64,000 nt of DNA from Actinomycetota bacterium. Its GTDB lineage: Bacteria; Actinomycetota; Actinomycetes; S36-B12; FW305-bin1. Under the pieces are notes generated by a model. That model worked only from the letters and a program-made list of their open reading frames with translations. It had not been told where the DNA came from and did no database searches. The position numbers were made by a program, and so were the translations under genes. Below are positions 1 to 7,175 of the stretch, in pieces. The stretch is from contig SCTR01000010.1 in the NCBI GenBank assembly GCA_004297305.1, positions 124,001 to 188,000 of the forward strand, in the 5' to 3' direction. Position 1 is the first letter of the stretch. Every line of letters starts with the position of its first letter.

Positions 1-316
1 GCGGATGCAGCACCACCAGAGCCGACGGCTGCGGCTCGGCGAACTGACCGGGCTGCGCAGCGCCGTCGCCGACGATCGGGCCCGCCCAGGTGACCCGACC
101 CACCACGTCCCCCGACGGCTCGTCGGGCAGGACGTCGTCAGCGCGGAACACCGCCGTGGTCGCCAGCAGACCGGGCAGCGCCGCGATCCGCACGGCCACA
201 GCGAGGAACTGCGCCCACTCGCGCGTGGATTCCGGCCAGCGGCCCGCCATGACGAATCCCGCCAGGCTCCGATCAGACCGCTGGAAGGCCGACACCTGCA
301 CGATCCCGTCCGGCAC
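1..316 (-). CDS. hypothetical protein, N-terminal part (runs off the left edge)
   Basis: An open frame of about 105 codons on the minus strand starts at GTG 316 and leaves the window at base 1. A GGAGG sequence lies six bases upstream of the GTG on the coding strand, which decides the start. The N-terminus begins VPDGIVQVSAFQRSD and has the composition of a real soluble protein (FVMAGRWPESTREWAQFLAV, then an Ala/Leu-rich stretch and VVGRVTWAGP). No family is recognised. The plus-strand frames over the same bases are low-complexity Arg/Pro shadows. It is divergent from the tms operon, leaving about 190 bases for two promoters. Confidence 0.55.
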   Translation of the reverse strand, partial: MPDGIVQVSAFQRSDRSLAGFVMAGRWPESTREWAQFLAVAVRIAALPGLLATTAVFRADDVLPDEPSGDVVGRVTWAGPIVGDGAAQPGQFAEPQPSALVVLHP

Positions 317-503
317 GACACACCTCCACGACGTCTCGAAGGCCGAGCATGGCACGACAGCCGGCCACATGCGCGCTGAAACCGTTGGCGGACATCGGGT
401 GTCGCCGCCGAGAACGCCACGGGTGTTTCAGCCCGGTTACCGCTGGCGGTCACGGCTGCGACCGCTGCGCGGCGACTGCGGCCGAATTGACTACGGTTCG
501 CCC

Positions 504-1913
504 ATGACCACCGAGGCCGTCGCCGAGCCGTGGCGGGCCTACGCCGCCCGGGTCGAGGCATTGCGGCAGCAGTACGACGCGATCCCCGCCGGGACGCCGG
601 TCCGGCTGGCCAAGCGGACCTCGAACCTCTTCCGCGCGCGACAGGCCGCCGCCGGACCGGGGCTGGACGTCGCCGCCTTCGACGGGGTGCTGGCGATCGA
701 CCCGGTCGCCCGGACCGCGGACGTCCAGGGGATGACGACGTACGAACACCTCGTCGCGGCCACCCTCCCCCACGGCCTGGTCCCGTTGTGCGTGCCCCAG
801 CTGAAGACCATCACCCTCGGCGGCGCGGTCACCGGGCTCGGGATCGAGTCCGCGAGCTTCCGGGCGGGCCTGCCACACGAGTCCGTGCTCGAGATGGATG
901 TGCTCACCGCGGACGGCGAGGTACGAACGGTCAGCGGCGCCCCCGACGACCCCCACCGCGGCCTGTTCTTCGGGTTCGCCAACTCCTACGGCACCCTCGG
1001 ATACGCGCTGCGGCTGCGGATCGAGCTGGAGCCGGTCGAGCCGTACGTGCAGCTGCGCCACCTCCGCTTGGGCACCGCAGCCGAACTGGCCGAGGTCGCC
1101 GCCCGGATCACCACCGAGCACAGCTGGGACGGCGTCCGGGTGGACTTCATGGACGGCACGGTCTTCGGCCCGCACGAGCAGTACCTCACGCTGGGCACGA
1201 AGGTCGCCGTGCCGCCGCCGGCAACCCCAACGCCGTCGGACTACACCGGTGGACAGATCTACTACCGGTCCATCCAGCAACGGTCCGAGGACCTGCTGAC
1301 CATCAGCGACTACCTGTGGCGGTGGGACACCGACTGGTTCTGGTGCTCGCGTGCCTTCGGTGCGCAGCACCCCGTCGTACGCCGGCTGTGGCCCAAGTCC
1401 CGATTGCGCAGCGACACCTACTGGAAGCTCGTCGCGCTCGACCGGCGTTACGGCGTATCCCGCCGGCTGGACGCCGTGCTCGGCCGGCCCGAGCGCGAGT
1501 TCGTCGTCCAGGACATCGAGGTCCCGGCGTCACGATTGGCCGAGTTCCTGGAGTTCTTCCACCGGGAGATCGGCATGCGGCCGGTATGGGTGTGCCCGCT
1601 GCGGCAGCGCGACCCGTCGGCGCACTGGCCGCTCTACCAGTTCGACCCGCACGAGACGTACGTCAACGTCGGGTTCTGGGGCACCGTGCCGCTGCCGCGC
1701 GGCGTCGATCCTGCGTCCGGGCGTCTCAACCGCCGTATCGAGCAGGTCGTCACCGAGCTCGGTGGCCGCAAGTCGCTGTACTCCAGCGCTTTCTACGGTC
1801 GCGACGAATTCGCCGCTATCTACGGCGGCGACACCTACGCCTCACTGAAGAAGACGTACGACCCCGATGGAAGGCTGCTCGACCTCTATGGCAAGTGCGT
1901 CGAGAGTCGATGA
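504..1913 (+). CDS. tmsA: FAD-dependent oxidoreductase TmsA/BfaA-type (10-methylene to 10-methyl fatty acid reductase)
   Basis: This is a 469-aa FAD-linked oxidase (PCMH-type FAD-binding fold, related to DHCR24 reductases). The FAD-binding region covers roughly residues 40-200, with GGAVTGLGIESASFRAG as the clearest motif. ATG 504 starts the homologous part; the upstream in-frame extension is Arg/Thr-rich and not protein-like. Twelve bases after its stop comes a cyclopropane-synthase-type methyltransferase. This adjacency is the signature of tmsA-tmsB (also called bfaA-bfaB), where the methyltransferase makes a 10-methylene fatty acyl chain from a phospholipid oleoyl group and the flavoprotein reduces it to 10-methylstearate (tuberculostearate). 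The function is inferred from family and context. The other possibility is a generic FAD-linked oxidase. Confidence 0.8.
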   Translation: MTTEAVAEPWRAYAARVEALRQQYDAIPAGTPVRLAKRTSNLFRARQAAAGPGLDVAAFDGVLAIDPVARTADVQGMTTYEHLVAATLPHGLVPLCVPQLKTITLGGAVTGLGIESASFRAGLPHESVLEMDVLTADGEVRTVSGAPDDPHRGLFFGFANSYGTLGYALRLRIELEPVEPYVQLRHLRLGTAAELAEVAARITTEHSWDGVRVDFMDGTVFGPHEQYLTLGTKVAVPPPATPTPSDYTGGQIYYRSIQQRSEDLLTISDYLWRWDTDWFWCSRAFGAQHPVVRRLWPKSRLRSDTYWKLVALDRRYGVSRRLDAVLGRPEREFVVQDIEVPASRLAEFLEFFHREIGMRPVWVCPLRQRDPSAHWPLYQFDPHETYVNVGFWGTVPLPRGVDPASGRLNRRIEQVVTELGGRKSLYSSAFYGRDEFAAIYGGDTYASLKKTYDPDGRLLDLYGKCVESR

Positions 1914-1925
1914 CAGGAGTTCACC

Positions 1926-3185
1926 GTGCAGATCGCTGACATCTTCGCCCTCGTCGCCGGGCCGGACTTCCCGGTCGAGTTCACCGCGTACGACGGCAGC
2001 CGTACCGGCCAGCCTGGCGCGCCGGTACGGGTCGAGGTGCGCCGGCCGCGGGCCATGTCGTACTTCGCCGCCTCACCCGGCCAGCTGGGACTCGCCCGCG
2101 GCTACGTGGCCGGCGACCTGGAGATCCACGGCGACCTGCATGCCGCGCTGACGCTGTTGTGGGACATCAAGAACCGTCCGGTCTCGGTGCAGGACAAGGC
2201 ACGCATCGCCCGCGAGCTGGCTCCCTACCTGCTGAAGCGTGAGGCGCCGCCGCCGGAGGAGGCGCACGTGTCCGGCTGGCGCCAGCACACCCGGCGTCGC
2301 GATGCGGCGGCCATCCACCACCACTACGACGTCAGCAACCGGTTCTACGCCTGGGTGCTCGGGCCGTCGATGGCCTACACCTGCGCGGTGTACCCCGACG
2401 CCGACGCCTCGCTGGAACAGGCCCAGGAGGAGAAGTTCGACCTGGTCTGCCGCAAGCTGGCGCTGCGGCCCGGCATGCGGCTGCTCGACGTCGGCTGCGG
2501 CTGGGGCGGCATGGTCATGCACGCGGTGAAGAACTACGGCGTCACCGCGATTGGCGCCACGCTGTCGCAGCAGCAGGCCGAGTGGGCGCAGCAGGGTATC
2601 GCCGACGCCGGTTTGCAGGACCGGGCAGAGGTCCGCTTCTGCGACTACCGCGACGTCCCGGAATCCGACTTCGACGCGATCTCGTCGATCGGCCTCACCG
2701 AACACATCGGGAAGGCCAACTACCCGTCCTACTTCGCCTCGCTGCACCGCAAGCTGCGGCCGGGCGGCCGGCTGCTCAACCACAGCATCACCCGGGCAGA
2801 CGACAAGGGAAAGACGCAGTACCGCGGCGGTTTCATCAACCGCTACGTCTTCCCGGACGGCGAACTCACCGGCCCGGCGGCGGTGCTGACGGCCATGACC
2901 GGCGAGGGTTTCGAACTGCGGCACTCCGAGAACCTGCGGGAGCACTACGCGCTGACGCTGCGGGCCTGGGGTGACAATCTCGAGGAGAACTGGGCAGCGG
3001 CGGTCGACGAGGTCGGGATCCGCCGGGCCAGGATCTGGCGGCTGTATATGGCAGCCTCACGGATGGGCTTCGACCGCAACATGATCCAGCTGCACCAGTT
3101 CCTCGCGGTGAAGCCGCACGAGGACGGCCGCTCCGACGTCGAGCTGCGACTGGACTTCGAACGGGCACGCAACCGGCTGAACTGA
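1926..3185 (+). CDS. tmsB: SAM-dependent fatty-acyl phospholipid methyltransferase TmsB/BfaB-type
   Basis: A 419-aa member of the cyclopropane-fatty-acyl-phospholipid synthase family. HHYDVSN (about 132-138) is the family signature, LLDVGCGWGG (about 186-195) is SAM motif I, and SSIGLTEHIG follows as in family members. The GTG start at 1926 lies 12 bases after tmsA, so the two are an operon. In actinomycetes this pairing converts the double bond of oleoyl-phospholipid to a 10-methylene and then a 10-methyl branch, at the membrane surface. Membership of the family is seen directly. The 10-methylene rather than cyclopropane product is inferred from the linked reductase. Confidence 0.85.
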   Translation: MQIADIFALVAGPDFPVEFTAYDGSRTGQPGAPVRVEVRRPRAMSYFAASPGQLGLARGYVAGDLEIHGDLHAALTLLWDIKNRPVSVQDKARIARELAPYLLKREAPPPEEAHVSGWRQHTRRRDAAAIHHHYDVSNRFYAWVLGPSMAYTCAVYPDADASLEQAQEEKFDLVCRKLALRPGMRLLDVGCGWGGMVMHAVKNYGVTAIGATLSQQQAEWAQQGIADAGLQDRAEVRFCDYRDVPESDFDAISSIGLTEHIGKANYPSYFASLHRKLRPGGRLLNHSITRADDKGKTQYRGGFINRYVFPDGELTGPAAVLTAMTGEGFELRHSENLREHYALTLRAWGDNLEENWAAAVDEVGIRRARIWRLYMAASRMGFDRNMIQLHQFLAVKPHEDGRSDVELRLDFERARNRLN

Positions 3186-3313
3186 CCGCCGCCGTGTCGG
3201 CGGGGCGTTGACCGCCGTACAACCGTCAACGCAGCCGTACGACGATCGACCCGGCGGTGCCGCGGTCAGTGCAGCCGCGTGATGGTTACTGCAGCCGCGT
3301 GACCAGGACGCGG

Positions 3314-4006
3314 TCAGCCGAGCCGGCTGACCAGGACGTGCGACGCGGTGCCGTCGTCGAGTTCGGTGTATTCGCCGGCCGCGCCGACCATGACCGCGCC
3401 GGCCGCGGAACGGCTGATACGCACGACCTCGCCAGGCTGCACCCCGACCTTCTTCAACCGCGCCATGAGCGGGTGGTCGGCCTGCAGCGGCTCGCTGATG
3501 CTCTGCACCCGTACCCGGGAGCGGTCTTCGCGCGACGCGTCGGCGAGGCTGGTGAGGTCGGCGCCCGTCCCGGTCTGCCGGCTCGCCGGATCGAGTTCGG
3601 CCAGCCCGGGGATCGGATTGCCGAACGGCGACTCGGTGGGGTGCCCGAGCAGGTCCAGCAGGTGACGTTCGACGGCGTCACTCATCACGTGTTCCCAGCG
3701 ACAGGCCTCGTCGTGCACGTCCTCCCACGGCAACCCGATCACCTGGATGAGCAGGCACTCCGCGAGGCGGTGCTTGCGCATGACCCGGGTCGCGAGCAGG
3801 TCACCGGCGGGGGTCAACTCCAGGTGCCGGTCGCCCTCGACGGTGAGCAGGCCGTCACGCTCCATCCGCGCCACGGTCTGCGAGACGGTCGGCCCGCTCT
3901 GCCCGAGCCGCTGGGCGATCCGGGCGCGCAGCGGCGGGATGCCCTCTTCCTGCAACTCGAAGATCGTCCGGAGGTACATCTCGGTGGTGTCGATGAGTTC
4001 GCTCAC
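3314..4006 (-). CDS. ideR: iron-dependent repressor IdeR/DtxR
   Basis: A 230-aa DtxR-family metalloregulator, the same length as IdeR. The GTG start at 4006 was chosen because it places every known IdeR metal ligand at its canonical number: Met10, Cys102, Glu105, His106 (primary site) and His79, Glu83, His98 (ancillary site). The N-terminal winged helix covers about residues 1-70, dimerisation about 71-140, and an SH3-like C-terminal domain about 145-230 (PLMARLKKVGVQPGEVVRI). It should bind Fe(II) and repress siderophore and iron-uptake genes. It is convergent with tmsB and divergent from the ParA gene. The longer frame to 4147 adds an Arg/Thr-rich stretch not found in the family. Confidence 0.93.
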   Translation of the reverse strand: MSELIDTTEMYLRTIFELQEEGIPPLRARIAQRLGQSGPTVSQTVARMERDGLLTVEGDRHLELTPAGDLLATRVMRKHRLAECLLIQVIGLPWEDVHDEACRWEHVMSDAVERHLLDLLGHPTESPFGNPIPGLAELDPASRQTGTGADLTSLADASREDRSRVRVQSISEPLQADHPLMARLKKVGVQPGEVVRISRSAAGAVMVGAAGEYTELDDGTASHVLVSRLG

Positions 4007-4200
4007 GCGGCGCCTCACTGCTCCCTGTCGGCCGGCGAGGAGCGCCGGTGCGGTCAACCGCCTCCATTGTGTCCCTTCGCCGCCGCCGGTGGTCAGGGTC
4101 CACGCATCCTGGTTCCGCGACGCCGCAGACGCTCGACGCGCGGTCACGCCACGCGGCCGCGCAACCGGCTTTGCGCTGTGGGCAATGGCACACTCGGGCC

Positions 4201-5124
4201 ATGCCGATCGTCGCCGTCACCTCCCTCAAGGGTGGGGTCGGCAAGAGCACGATCACCCTCGGATTGGCCGGCGCCGCCTGGGAACTCGGCTTGCGCGTGC
4301 TGGTGGTGGACCTGGACCCGCAGGCCAACTCGACGGCCACCCTGGACCCGGTGGACGCGCGGCTTTCGGTGGGCGACGTGCTGGCCGATGCGCGGCCCGG
4401 GATCGCCGCAGACGCGATCGTCGCCTCCGGCTGGGGCCGCGGGGTCGAACTGCTGGCCAGCGAGCAGGCCTTGGAGCATCGCAACGCGCGGGAGACCCAC
4501 GGCTCGTCGCATCGGCTGCGCGTGGCATTGGACGGTGTCGCCGACCGCTACGACGTCGTGCTCGTCGACTGCCCCCCGTCGTTGGGCGAGTTGACCCGCA
4601 ACGGCCTGGCGGCGGCCCAGCGCGCCCTCATCGTGACCGAACCCGGGTTCTTTGCCCTGCAGGGGGCAGCGCAGGCGCTGGAGGCCGTCGCCGTCGTCCG
4701 CGACACCACCAACCTGGCGCTGCGCGCGGCCGGCATCGTGGTGAACCGGCTGCGGCCCAGCCTCCGTGAGCACGTCTTCCGGCTCGATGAGCTCCGCCGG
4801 ACCTACGGCGGGCTGGTACTCGACCCGCCGGTCCTCGAACGCGCCGCGGTGGCCCAGGCACAAGGCGCCTGCGTGCCCGTGCAAGCCTGGCGTTCACCGG
4901 GGATCGGCGAGGTGATCGACGCGTTCGACGACCTGCTCGACGAACTGCTGGCACCCGCTGACCACGCCGGTCCGGCCCTGGCCGGCGGAGTTCGACCACT
5001 GGGTTCGCCGTCACTGGGTTCGCCGTCAGTGGGTTCCCCGTCACTGGGCGCCCAGTCACTCGGGACCCGCGTCGTCGGGGGCGGGTCGGTGGACGCTGTC
5101 GCCGTCGGGGGCAGGTCGTCGTGA
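4201..5124 (+). CDS. ParA/MinD-family ATPase
   Basis: A 307-aa P-loop ATPase with the deviant Walker A motif KGGVGKST (residues 10-17), the A' motif DLDPQANST (about 38-46) and a Walker B region YDVVLVDCPP (about 117-126). It is ParA-like and should dimerise on ATP and bind DNA non-specifically. After about residue 255 the family fold ends and a low-complexity tail begins, with 5-residue units of the type LGSPS (roughly bases 4997-5050, 15-bp DNA units). It overlaps the next gene by four bases (GTGA), so the Lys-rich ribbon-helix-helix protein is probably its partner. It is not the main chromosomal parA by context: no parB, gidB or jag nearby. Confidence 0.85.
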   Translation: MPIVAVTSLKGGVGKSTITLGLAGAAWELGLRVLVVDLDPQANSTATLDPVDARLSVGDVLADARPGIAADAIVASGWGRGVELLASEQALEHRNARETHGSSHRLRVALDGVADRYDVVLVDCPPSLGELTRNGLAAAQRALIVTEPGFFALQGAAQALEAVAVVRDTTNLALRAAGIVVNRLRPSLREHVFRLDELRRTYGGLVLDPPVLERAAVAQAQGACVPVQAWRSPGIGEVIDAFDDLLDELLAPADHAGPALAGGVRPLGSPSLGSPSVGSPSLGAQSLGTRVVGGGSVDAVAVGGRSS

Positions 5125-5894
5125 GCGCGGGCGATCGCAATCCCGCTCCGCGCCCGGCGCTGCGGCGCGCCGCCGACGCCGGCGTGCACCCGGCCGTCCC
5201 CCGGCCGCCGCTGCGCGCGGTCCGCGAGTCGCCGTGGGTCAGCGCCCTGCTGCCCCCCGCCCCCACCGATGCCGCTCCGGACGATCCCGGCGCTGCCGGC
5301 CCGGCCCGGGCCGACGCCGACGATCCGGACACCACAGCTGATCGACGTACGACGGCTGATCGGCGTACGACAGCAGATCGGAAGCGGCCGGCATCGTTGC
5401 CCGAACCGGCCGGGACGCCAGCACCGTCCGGAAAGAAGCACAAGAGCCACCGGAAGAAGCCCGGCCGGCAGCAGTCGACCGACCACGACGCGGACCCGCG
5501 CAAGGCCAAGGCCGGCAAGCCGTCGAAGCGGAAGGGCGCCGACGGCCCGGGGGACACCGCTGCGCAGGCCGGTGGTGCTGGCAAGGACCGCAAGGGCAAG
5601 AGCGGCAAGAAGAGCAAGCGGCCCAAGGGCTCGCTCTCTTCGCCCGCCGCGCTCGACGTCCCCCGGCCAGCAGACGCCGGGCAGCCGACGGTGCCACCGG
5701 CAACTCGCGCCGCCCGGGCCGGAGCCACCACCGCTGACACCGTGCTGACGCCGGAAGCCGACCTGCCGGTCGCGCTCGACGTCAACGTCAGCCGAACCGT
5801 CCGCCGCCTGGTGCGCGCGGAGGCACAGGCGCGGCGTACGACACCGGACGAGGTTGTCGCCGCCGCACTGCACCAGTGGTTCAAGAGCTCCTGA
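5121..5894 (+). CDS. Lys-rich protein with C-terminal ribbon-helix-helix-like domain, ParA partner candidate
   Basis: A 257-aa protein starting at GTG 5121, translationally coupled to the ParA gene. Residues 1-95 are Pro/Ala-rich and contain a near-perfect TTADRR triplet repeat. About 100-180 is strongly basic and disordered (KKHKSHRKK, KPSKRKG, KGKSGKKSKRPKGS), resembling histone-H1-like tails. The last 45 residues (VALDVNVSRTVRRLVRAEAQ..TTPDEVVAAALHQWF) look like a ribbon-helix-helix DNA-binding domain. ParA plus a small RHH centromere-binding protein is a known partition arrangement (ParF/ParG type). A DNA-binding partner of the upstream ATPase is the best inference; the actual cargo is unknown. 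Confidence 0.6.
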   Translation: MSAGDRNPAPRPALRRAADAGVHPAVPRPPLRAVRESPWVSALLPPAPTDAAPDDPGAAGPARADADDPDTTADRRTTADRRTTADRKRPASLPEPAGTPAPSGKKHKSHRKKPGRQQSTDHDADPRKAKAGKPSKRKGADGPGDTAAQAGGAGKDRKGKSGKKSKRPKGSLSSPAALDVPRPADAGQPTVPPATRAARAGATTADTVLTPEADLPVALDVNVSRTVRRLVRAEAQARRTTPDEVVAAALHQWFKSS

Positions 5895-5912
5895 TCCTGG
5901 TAGACCACGCCG

Positions 5913-6557
5913 GTGGACACCGACCCGCCGCAGGCGCAGGTCCCGCCGGGACTGTCGTTGACCGGACTACGCAGCGCGGCCGCGGACTGCCGCGCCTGTG
6001 AACTCGGCGAACCGGCGACGCAGACGGTGTTCTCGGCCGGATCAGCGGCTGCCCGGCTCGCCTTCGTCGGCGAACAACCGGGCGACCAAGAGGATCGCGT
6101 CGGGCAGCCGTTCGTCGGCCCAGCCGGCAAGATGCTGGACCGCGCGCTGCTGGACGTGGGACTGGACCGCGACCACGCCTACGTGACGAACGCGGTGAAA
6201 CACTTCCGTTTCGAACGAACGTCGTCCGGCCGCCGGCTCCACAAGACACCTGGCACAGAACATGTCCGGGCCTGTCGGCCGTGGCTGCTGGCCGAACTCG
6301 GGATCGTCGACCCGCAGGTCGTCGTCCTGCTCGGAGCGACGGCAACGGCCTCGTTGCTCGGCCCCTCGGTCCGAGTCACCCGCGACCGCGGACGGCTCAT
6401 CAGCCGGCAAACCTGGCCGGACGAACCCGCCCACGTCCAGCCCGCCTGGTGGCTGGTCACCGTGCACCCGTCCAGCATTCTGCGCGCCGACGACCGCGAG
6501 GCGGCGTACCAGGCGTTCGTGGCCGATCTGCGAGTAGCTGCGCTGGCGCTTCGCTAG
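5913..6557 (+). CDS. udgX: UdgX-type uracil-DNA glycosylase (covalent uracil-DNA binding)
   Basis: A 214-aa member of the uracil-DNA glycosylase superfamily of UdgX type. CRACEL (26-31) carries two likely Fe-S cysteines and Cys121 is a candidate third. GEQPGDQED (53-61) is motif 1 and TVHPSSILR (183-191) is motif 2. The UdgX-specific insertion loop is SGRRLHKTP (about 105-113), whose His110 corresponds to the histidine that forms a covalent bond to the deoxyribose after uracil excision. KHFRF (96-100) also matches the subfamily. It starts at GTG 5913, 18 bases after the previous stop, so it may be cotranscribed. Expected role: uracil recognition and repair, suicide-type. Confidence 0.88.
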   Translation: MDTDPPQAQVPPGLSLTGLRSAAADCRACELGEPATQTVFSAGSAAARLAFVGEQPGDQEDRVGQPFVGPAGKMLDRALLDVGLDRDHAYVTNAVKHFRFERTSSGRRLHKTPGTEHVRACRPWLLAELGIVDPQVVVLLGATATASLLGPSVRVTRDRGRLISRQTWPDEPAHVQPAWWLVTVHPSSILRADDREAAYQAFVADLRVAALALR

Positions 6558-6605
6558 TCACCCGGCCGTCGTCCCGCCGACGCCGCGTGTCGGCGCCGTG
6601 AGGCC

Positions 6606-7064
6606 GTGGCCGGCCGCCATCCTGACCTCATGCGCCGGAACCGGACGGGCGAGCCAGCGGATGACGTGCACGCGGTCGTCGCGCCGCTGCTCGGCGTCGC
6701 GGCCGGCGCGCTGGTCGCGGCCCGGCTCGGTTGGCCGGTTCCCGCCCTCGTCGGGCTGGCGCTGGCCGTCGGGGCGGGGGTGCAGGTCGCGCGGGTCGTG
6801 GCCGCCGTGCTGCTGCGGGCGATGCTGCGCGGCGCGCGCCGGCGTACCGCCGCGGAGTCGTCCCGCCCGCCGGTCGCGCCGCCTGGCCGGCGGCGGTCGC
6901 CGCAGCCCGGTTCGACAACGGCGCCCGCTGCCGGATCACCGCCGGCAGCGACAACCCCGGTGGCGACAACCCCGGCAGCGACGACGCCGGCAAGCCCGAC
7001 CCCGGAACGGCCTGCGGGACAACCGGACACCGACGGCGGGCAGCAAGGCCGGCCAGCGGCCTAA
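6606..7064 (+). CDS. small membrane protein with Pro/Thr-rich tail
   Basis: A 152-aa frame (GTG 6606; ATG 6630 is an equally possible start). Residues about 25-70 form one long or two short hydrophobic helices (VVAPLLGVAAGALVAARLG, then ALVGLALAVGAGVQVARVVAAVLL), followed by an Arg-rich positive stop and a disordered tail of ATTP repeats (PPAATTPVATTPAATTPAS) encoded by short tandem DNA repeats at about 6930-6995. No family is recognised. Location is probably the membrane with a long tail; topology is not certain. Confidence 0.45.
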   Translation: MAGRHPDLMRRNRTGEPADDVHAVVAPLLGVAAGALVAARLGWPVPALVGLALAVGAGVQVARVVAAVLLRAMLRGARRRTAAESSRPPVAPPGRRRSPQPGSTTAPAAGSPPAATTPVATTPAATTPASPTPERPAGQPDTDGGQQGRPAA

Positions 7065-7175
7065 GTGCCGACTGCCATGGTCCACCGCCCGGCCCCCGGT
7101 CCGATCCGGTCCGGTCTGGCCCCGGTCGGGTCCGCCGGCCCGGGCCAGCGCAGCGGCGTACGGGGGGCGCGGCGA

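Noticed and set aside
450-1370. Long minus-strand frames opposite tmsA and tmsB
   Set aside because: Codon-position bias and clear FAD and methyltransferase motifs on the plus strand show these are antisense shadows in GC-rich DNA.
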